Assembly (NCBI GenBank): GCA_031431235.1
Contig: JANPDA010000089.1
Location: forward strand, 1-9,979
Origin: JANNSW01 sp031431235
GTDB taxonomy: Bacteria; Pseudomonadota; Alphaproteobacteria; Rhizobiales; Hyphomicrobiaceae
DNA length: 9,979 nucleotides
Direction of reading: 5' to 3'
Shown: in pieces, positions 6,124-9,979 of the stretch
How the letters are laid out: the number at the start of each line of letters is the position of its first letter
How positions within the stretch are numbered: the first letter of the stretch is position 1
Program-made: the position numbers and the translations under genes
The notes under the pieces: generated by a model
What the model was told of the DNA's origin: nothing
The model's input: only the letters and a program-made list of their open reading frames with translations
Databases searched by the model: none

Positions 6124-6415
6124 GGCAGCCCCCCTTGGCTGTGCAGGTCCTGTCGCCTCGGTTCCTGCAGAGCTTCTGCGCGAATCAGGCATCAGGATCA
6201 TTCACTGCCCGATCATCTGTTCCAATGTGCTAATCTGGTGTTAATATTTGACCGTGATGCGGGATAATACTAACAATTGCAGTCGCAACCGCAGGGTAGC
6301 GGAAGCGGCGGATGCCATTTAATATGATGATTTATATTGGTTTTTTTCTGCATTCCGCGGCCATGATTCGCGTATGCGGAGGGCTGTGGCGCGCACGCAT
6401 CACCTTGGGGAATTC
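6124..6415. other. Gene-free stretch with AT-rich core
   Basis: No gene is supported in these 292 bases. The core 6241-6360 has 52 G+C out of 120 by hand count (about 43 %), far below the surrounding genes. It includes a run of seven T at 6341-6347, the segment tttaatatgatgatttatat just before it, and ATAATA at 6264-6269, which reads TATTAT on the minus strand and could be a -10 element for the small gene at 5926-6123; no -35 hexamer at the right distance is clear. The T-run lacks a GC-rich stem before it, so I do not call a terminator. Confidence 0.4.
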
Positions 6416-6754
6416 TTACATCCAGTCATCGAGGAAGTGGCGCCCGAGGGCATCCTCGACCTCGACGATCCAGAGGTCGGGATCGAATTTGCGTTGGCGG
6501 GCGAGCAGGGCCTCGGCATCGGTATCGGGGATCGAGGCAGTAGCGTGGAGCGAGACGAACGCTCGCCCTGCCCCGATATCGTCCCGCCCCGCCGGCGCCG
6601 GACCGAACAGCGATGCAGTGCCGTCGAGCCGGGCGAGCTTGATGTAGATCGCGCCCGCATCGGCATCGCCACGCCGCACCAGCATGGCTGGCACACCATT
6701 CACCTGGCAGGTTCTGATGTAGGCCTGCACCCACAGCTCGGATTTCAGACGCAT
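6416..6754 (-). CDS. DUF1491 family protein
   Basis: A 112-residue cytoplasmic protein that I recognise as the DUF1491 family, a conserved alphaproteobacterial group without known function. The typical pattern is present: MRLKSELWVQAYIRTC at the start, VRRGDADAGAIYIKLARLDG in the middle, GPAP after it, and ARQRKFDPDLWIVEVED with GRHFLDDW at the C-terminus. I chose the ATG at 6754 because it begins the conserved MRLKSE segment. The frame is open further upstream, to 6844, but those residues are low-complexity Gly/Ala and overlap the end of the regulator gene. The ribosome-binding site is weak. It lies 59 nt downstream of the XRE regulator on the same strand and may be co-transcribed with it. 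The protein is polar, with no signal peptide or membrane segment. Family assignment is by recognition of the sequence pattern; its role is unknown. Confidence 0.85.
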   Translation of the reverse strand: MRLKSELWVQAYIRTCQVNGVPAMLVRRGDADAGAIYIKLARLDGTASLFGPAPAGRDDIGAGRAFVSLHATASIPDTDAEALLARQRKFDPDLWIVEVEDALGRHFLDDWM

Positions 6755-6813
6755 GAGGCAAGCATGGGCTGTTGCAGCCGAGCCGGTCAAGCCGCCACTG
6801 CCGGACGCTCCCC

Positions 6814-7632
6814 TCAGACCCCGGCGGCCAACCGTTCGATCCACCCGGCCACCTCATGCGCCCCGATCTCCGCGTGGCGGATCAGGTCGTCGAAATGGCC
6901 GGTGAAGGCGCGGATGTGCTCGACCGAGCTGACGACGAGGTACATGTCGCCCACATAGATCGCGACGCGGATCTGGCCGAACACGGTGTAGGGAGCGGAG
7001 AACACTTGCTGGCCGTCGAACAGGAACAGCCGGTAGCTGGGATAGAGCTCGTCGAGCAGGCGCGCCATGGTGATCAGTTGCTCGCGGCGCGCCGCCCGCT
7101 CTAGTCCGCTCCAGACGCCGGCGCCTGCTGCCAGCAGCTCGAGCGTCTGGCGTGGCATCGAGACCTCCATGTCGCTGTCGGAGCGCCGAGGTCCCGGCGC
7201 TTGCGGGGCGGAGCCCCGGCCGCGAATGTGCTCGTAATGCACGACGGCGGTCGTCCGTAGCCGATCGGGGATGGTCGCCGGCACGTAGCGGATCTTGGCG
7301 CCGGCGGCTTCGCCATGCCAGCGCGCGAGCTCGGTATCCTCCTCGCCCGGCTGCAGCTCCTCGATCTCGACCGTCGGCGTGATCTCGGTGACCAGCCGGT
7401 CGCTCTGGGAGAGCCCGAGCAGCCAATCGAGGCTGACACTGTGCACGGCTGCGAGGCGGGCGAGCGTCTCGGCGCGCGGCAGGCGCTTGGAGCCCGTGGC
7501 GAGCAGCTGGCTGAGAGCCGACCGGTCGAGCCCGATCGATTCGGCAAAGCGCGCCTGGCTGCCTTGGTACCTCTCGATGATCAGCGCCAGCCTTTCGCGA
7601 AAGACGCCACCGATGTTGCGTTTATCCATCAT
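6814..7632 (-). CDS. XRE/Cro-C1-type transcriptional regulator with unassigned C-terminal domain
   Basis: A 272-residue DNA-binding protein. Residues 11-74 form a Cro/C1-type helix-turn-helix: VFRERLALIIERY leads in, QARFAESIG is helix 2, LDRSALSQLLA (35-45) the recognition helix, and PRAETLARLAAVHSVSLDWLLGLS the closing helices. After an acidic linker (EIEELQPGEED) comes a C-terminal part of about 150 residues, containing RLFLFDGQQVF, IRVAIYVGDMYLVVSS and HFDDLIRHAEIG, that I cannot assign; it may sense a ligand or mediate oligomerisation. Two adjacent ATGs, at 7632 and 7629, are both possible. No good Shine-Dalgarno sequence precedes them, so the message may be leaderless or nearly so. Frames running further upstream, to 7893, enter the desaturase gene and are not credible. 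The gene diverges from the desaturase across 131 bp and has a direct repeat 4 bp from its start, suggesting self-control and control of the divergent pair. Targets are inferred. Confidence 0.87.
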   Translation of the reverse strand: MMDKRNIGGVFRERLALIIERYQGSQARFAESIGLDRSALSQLLATGSKRLPRAETLARLAAVHSVSLDWLLGLSQSDRLVTEITPTVEIEELQPGEEDTELARWHGEAAGAKIRYVPATIPDRLRTTAVVHYEHIRGRGSAPQAPGPRRSDSDMEVSMPRQTLELLAAGAGVWSGLERAARREQLITMARLLDELYPSYRLFLFDGQQVFSAPYTVFGQIRVAIYVGDMYLVVSSVEHIRAFTGHFDDLIRHAEIGAHEVAGWIERLAAGV

Positions 7633-7661
7633 TTGCCGACAATCTACGACAATCTCATACT
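7633..7661. promoter_or_regulatory. Candidate operator (9-bp direct repeat) and weak desaturase promoter
   Basis: The 9-mer cgacaatct occurs at 7637-7645 and again at 7647-7655, a one-helical-turn spacing that would place two bound protein units on one face of the DNA. On the plus strand TTGCCG (7633-7638), a 17-bp spacer and CATACT (7656-7661) make a weak sigma-70-like promoter for the desaturase, with the repeats in its spacer. On the minus strand TATGAG (7659-7654) could be the regulator's own -10. A bound regulator would block both. This is inferred from position alone. Confidence 0.4.
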
Positions 7662-7763
7662 TCGTGGCGCGAAATCCGCACTTCATGCGCAGTGTCCCAT
7701 TGCCGTCGGCGTCGCCGCAATCGAATTCTGCGAGCCTGAGGAGATGCCCGGGAGGCAGGCGCA

Positions 7764-8684
7764 ATGGGGCTGAGGCGCATCGAATGGCCGACGATCGCCG
7801 TGATGGTCGGCAGCACAACCGTCTGGGCGGGAGCCGTCTATCTCTGGGGCGTGCATGGCTGGTGGTGGATGCTGCCCGTCGTCGTCCTGGCACTGACCCT
7901 CCACTCCTCCTGCCAGCACGAGGCGCTCCACGGCCATCCGACCAGCGACCGCCGCATCAACGAGGCGCTCGTTTTCCTGCCGGTCGGGCTCGCCTACCCC
8001 TATCGCCGCTTCAAGACATTGCATCTCCAGCACCACCACGATGAGCGGCTGACCGATCCCTTCGAGGACCCCGAGAGCAATTACATGGCGCCCGAGGACT
8101 GGGCTCAGGCAGACCCGATCATGCAGCGCGTGCGCGCCTTCAACAATACGCAGGTCGGCCGGTTGCTGGTCGGACCGGCGCTCTCGGTGATCGGCTTCGT
8201 ACGCTCGGAGGCGCGCCTTGCCCGCGGCGGCGACCGCGACGTGATCCTCGCCTGGATTCTGCATGCGGCCGGCATGGTGCCGGTGTTCTGGTGGGTGACG
8301 GTCGTCTGCGGCATCCATCCGCTCGCCTATGCATTGCTCGCGGCCTATCCGGCGCTCTCGGTGCTTTCGATCCGCACCTTCATCGAGCATCAGGCGGTGG
8401 ATGAGGTTCCCAACCGCACCATCATCAACGAGGATCGCGGCCCGCTCGCCTTCCTCTTCCTCAACAACAGCCTGCATTTCGTGCACCACGGCAATCCGAC
8501 GGTCGCCTGGTATCGGCTGCCGGCGCTCTACCGCGAGCGGCGCGAGGAGTTCCTCGCCGGCAATGGCGGCTACTCGATCGCAAACTATGGCGAAGTGTTC
8601 CGACGCTACGCCTTGAAGGCGAAGGAGCCGGTCGAGCATCCGCTGATGAAGGCGGGGCGCTGGAAGGATTGGCGCCATGGCTGA
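7764..8684 (+). CDS. Membrane fatty-acid-desaturase family protein (histidine-box di-iron enzyme)
   Basis: A 306-residue integral membrane enzyme with the three histidine boxes of desaturases and hydroxylases: HEALH (52-56), HLQHHH (87-92) and HFVHH (238-242), plus the further conserved-looking IEHQA (H209). These bind a di-iron centre that uses O2 and reductant to desaturate or hydroxylate an acyl chain. Hydrophobic segments flank the boxes in the expected pattern (about 10-47, 134-146, 160-182 and 186-205). GGGAGG (7750-7755) lies 8 nt before the ATG. The stop overlaps the next gene by 8 nt, so the two are co-transcribed. Substrate and regiochemistry are not readable; some members of this superfamily act on carotenoids, sphingolipids or alkanes. 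The divergent XRE regulator is the likely controller. No electron-transfer partner is encoded nearby. Confidence 0.9.
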   Translation: MGLRRIEWPTIAVMVGSTTVWAGAVYLWGVHGWWWMLPVVVLALTLHSSCQHEALHGHPTSDRRINEALVFLPVGLAYPYRRFKTLHLQHHHDERLTDPFEDPESNYMAPEDWAQADPIMQRVRAFNNTQVGRLLVGPALSVIGFVRSEARLARGGDRDVILAWILHAAGMVPVFWWVTVVCGIHPLAYALLAAYPALSVLSIRTFIEHQAVDEVPNRTIINEDRGPLAFLFLNNSLHFVHHGNPTVAWYRLPALYRERREEFLAGNGGYSIANYGEVFRRYALKAKEPVEHPLMKAGRWKDWRHG

Positions 8685-9495
8685 GCGAGCGTCACCAGTC
8701 GCCTCACTGCCGATGTACGATTGGCCCGAGGTGCGCGAGGCGATGGACGGGTTCTGGTCAGGTCTACGCCGGCACCTGTCGGCCGCCGGTGTCGATGCCC
8801 CGGCCTCGCTCGACCGGCGCGACGACTACAAGAGCATCTGGCTCGAGCCAGGCCTGATCCTCAGCCAGACCTGCGGCTATCCCTATGTGACGCGGCTGCG
8901 CGGGCAGGTGCAACTCGTGGCGACGCCCTGCTATGGTGCACCTGGCTGCCTGGGGCCGCACTACCGCAGCTTCGTCCTCGTGCACCGGGGCAGTGCGTTC
9001 CGGCGCGTCGAGGATTTGCGTGGCACTCGGGCCATCGCCAATTCATCCGATTCCCAGTCCGGCTATTCGGCGCTCCGGGCCGCGATCGCGCCGCATGCGA
9101 GCCGTGGCCGCTTCTTTGGCGAAGTCACGTTCTCGCGCGGACACCGGGCATCGATGCAGGCCGTCGCCGCCGGCAAGGCCGATGTCTGCGCGACCGACGC
9201 CGTCTGCGCCGCGCTCGCCCGCCGCCACCTGCCGGACCTGATGCGCGAGTTGCGCATTGTCGCGAAATCGCCCGTGGCGCCGGGTCTGCCCTTCATCACG
9301 GCGAGAGGCACGTCGCCGCAACGGCTCGCGGCCTTGCGCAAGGGGCTCGCCGCCGCCATGCGCGACACGTCCCTCGCCGGCACCCGCGACGCCCTGCTGC
9401 TCGACGGCATCGAGGTGCTGGACGACCAAGCCTACGACCGGATCGCGCGCATCGAGGCACGGGCGATCGGACTTGGTTACCCGAGGATCGCTTGA
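8677..9495 (+). CDS. PhnD-like substrate-binding-domain protein without signal peptide
   Basis: A 272-residue protein with the fold pattern of phosphate/phosphite/phosphonate-type (PhnD-like) periplasmic binding proteins. Seen: WLEPGLILSQTCGYPYV (55-71), VATPCYGAPGC (81-91), YRSFVLVHRGSAFRRVEDLRG, NSSDSQSGY (122-130), and a C-terminal ITARGTSP and LLLDGIEVLDDQAYDRI. The N-terminus (MAERASPVASLPMYDWPEV) has no hydrophobic signal peptide or lipobox, and several free cysteines (66, 85, 91) suit the cytoplasm. There is no ABC permease or ATPase beside it. GGAAGGA (8662-8668) is 8 nt before the ATG at 8677; the alternative Met13 (8713) has no such site. The gene overlaps the desaturase end by 8 nt. 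It may therefore be a cytoplasmic ligand sensor or an enzyme of this fold and not a transporter part. Ligand unknown. Confidence 0.85.
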   Translation: MAERASPVASLPMYDWPEVREAMDGFWSGLRRHLSAAGVDAPASLDRRDDYKSIWLEPGLILSQTCGYPYVTRLRGQVQLVATPCYGAPGCLGPHYRSFVLVHRGSAFRRVEDLRGTRAIANSSDSQSGYSALRAAIAPHASRGRFFGEVTFSRGHRASMQAVAAGKADVCATDAVCAALARRHLPDLMRELRIVAKSPVAPGLPFITARGTSPQRLAALRKGLAAAMRDTSLAGTRDALLLDGIEVLDDQAYDRIARIEARAIGLGYPRIA

Positions 9496-9508
9496 AGCCC
9501 GGCTTTCC

Positions 9509-9979
9509 TCAGAGCACGAAGTCGGCTGCGACCAGCTGAGCTTCCAGCACGCTCGCCAGCGTGATGGTGTTTCCCGCCGAAAGCGTGATGACCGCGCTGC
9601 CCGCCACGTCGATGGTTGCGGCCTGCACGGCCGCCAGATTGGCGAAGCCGAGCCCGGTCAGCACGATCACGTCGTCGGAGGAGCCGCTGCCGGCGGAAAA
9701 GCCCACAATGCGGTCGAGGCCCGAGCCAGCCGTGAACACATAGCTGTCATTGCCGTTGCCGCCCGTCAGCGAGTCGTCGCCTGCCCCACCCGCCAGACTG
9801 TCGTTGCCATCCCCACCATTCAGGGTGTCGTTGCCCTGGCCGCCATCGAGCGTATCATTGCCACTGTTGCCGGAGAGAACGTTGGACGAGATGCTACCGG
9901 TGAGCAGGTCGCCATTGCTGCTGCCATCCACGTTCTCGAACCCACTGATGGTATCGCCTGCCGCGTCGCCGCCCGAGGC
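9509..9979 (-). CDS. C-terminal part of an RTX calcium-binding repeat protein (5' end beyond window)
   Basis: The frame is open through the right edge, so the 156 residues seen are the C-terminus of a larger protein. A GTG at 9931 lies inside the continuing frame (preceded by TISGFEN) and is not the real start. Nonapeptide repeats of the GGxGxDxLx type run from visible residue 35 to 79, about five units (LDGGQGNDT, LNGGDGNDS, LAGGAGDDS, LTGGNGNDS), ending in YVF. Such repeats fold into a calcium-binding beta-roll, usually in proteins exported by type I secretion. After the repeats come GLDRIVGFSAG and a final domain ending LVAADFVL; the uncleaved C-terminal part commonly acts as the secretion signal. 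The enzyme or adhesin domain, if any, is outside the window. Its stop faces the PhnD-like gene with 13 nt between them. Confidence 0.9.
   Translation of the reverse strand, partial: ASGGDAAGDTISGFENVDGSSNGDLLTGSISSNVLSGNSGNDTLDGGQGNDTLNGGDGNDSLAGGAGDDSLTGGNGNDSYVFTAGSGLDRIVGFSAGSGSSDDVIVLTGLGFANLAAVQAATIDVAGSAVITLSAGNTITLASVLEAQLVAADFVL
9743..9877 (-). repeat. Degenerate 27-bp tandem repeats coding for RTX nonapeptides
   Basis: Five consecutive units of 27 bp encode the GGxGxDxLx nonapeptides of the RTX gene. Conservation is at the Gly-Gly, Gly-Asn-Asp and Leu codons, with variation at other positions, so the repeat is selected at the protein level. Such tracts can gain or lose units by recombination. 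Confidence 0.85.

Noticed and set aside
6248..6276. TTGACC at 6248-6253 as a plus-strand promoter
   Set aside because: At 17-bp spacing the downstream hexamer is TAACAA, a poor -10, and the better GATAAT at 6263 is too close; there is no plus-strand gene downstream to serve.
6312..6647. 111-residue plus-strand frame starting in the AT-rich stretch (MPFNMMIYIGFFLH)
   Set aside because: The hydrophobic start looks inviting, but there is no ribosome-binding site and most of the frame is antisense to the DUF1491 gene.
6814..7893. 359-residue form of the XRE regulator starting inside the desaturase gene
   Set aside because: The first 87 residues are Arg/Pro-rich, antisense to the desaturase, and contain no family segment; ATG 7632 or 7629 fits the helix-turn-helix start.
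9490..9512. Possible terminator hairpin (aagcc/ggctt) between the PhnD-like and RTX genes
   Set aside because: The stem is only 5 bp with a single-base loop and no T-run; not credible as an intrinsic terminator.

Overview
The window is GC-rich, roughly two-thirds G+C by eye, and packed with genes of alphaproteobacterial character, most likely from Hyphomicrobiales or a related order. The pointers are the DUF1491 gene, the Tat-exported polyamine-type binding protein, the signal-less PhnD-like protein and the codon use. This placement is inferred from protein character, not from a marker gene. I see no rRNA, tRNA, CRISPR array, transposase or integrase.

Layout. (1) At 1-975 (minus) lies the 5' part of a gene for a Tat-exported ABC-transporter solute-binding protein, cut by the left edge. 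(2) Diverging from it across 172 bp is a tight same-strand block, 1148-5924 (plus). It encodes a zinc alcohol dehydrogenase, a nitronate monooxygenase-like flavoenzyme, a cobalt-type nitrile hydratase alpha subunit, two consecutive full-length nitrile hydratase beta subunits, a nitrile hydratase accessory protein and a small DMT-like membrane protein. Spacings are 12, 11 and 12 nt, then overlaps of 1 and 4 nt, then 28 nt, which is the pattern of one operon. (3) At 5926-6123 (minus) is a small conserved-looking protein gene that converges on the operon. (4) A 292-bp gene-free stretch with an AT-rich core follows. (5) At 6416-7632 (minus) are a DUF1491 gene and, upstream of it, an XRE-type regulator gene. 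(6) Diverging from the regulator, 7764-9495 (plus), are a membrane fatty-acid-desaturase gene and an overlapping gene for a PhnD-like protein without a signal peptide. (7) At 9509-9979 (minus) is the 3' end of an RTX calcium-binding-repeat protein gene, cut by the right edge.

How it may work. The main operon looks like catabolism of small nitrogen compounds. A nitronate/nitroalkane-oxidising flavoenzyme would give a carbonyl product, which the dehydrogenase could interconvert with an alcohol. The nitrile hydratase would turn a nitrile into an amide. The divergent ABC binding protein and the DMT-like membrane protein could move substrate or product. The linkage is inferred from gene order, and no amidase is visible. 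The notable feature is one alpha subunit beside two different beta subunits, both keeping the arginines expected at the active site.

The second unit (regulator, desaturase, PhnD-like protein) has a 9-bp direct repeat at 10-bp spacing directly beside the regulator start. This is a candidate operator for self-control and control of the desaturase pair.
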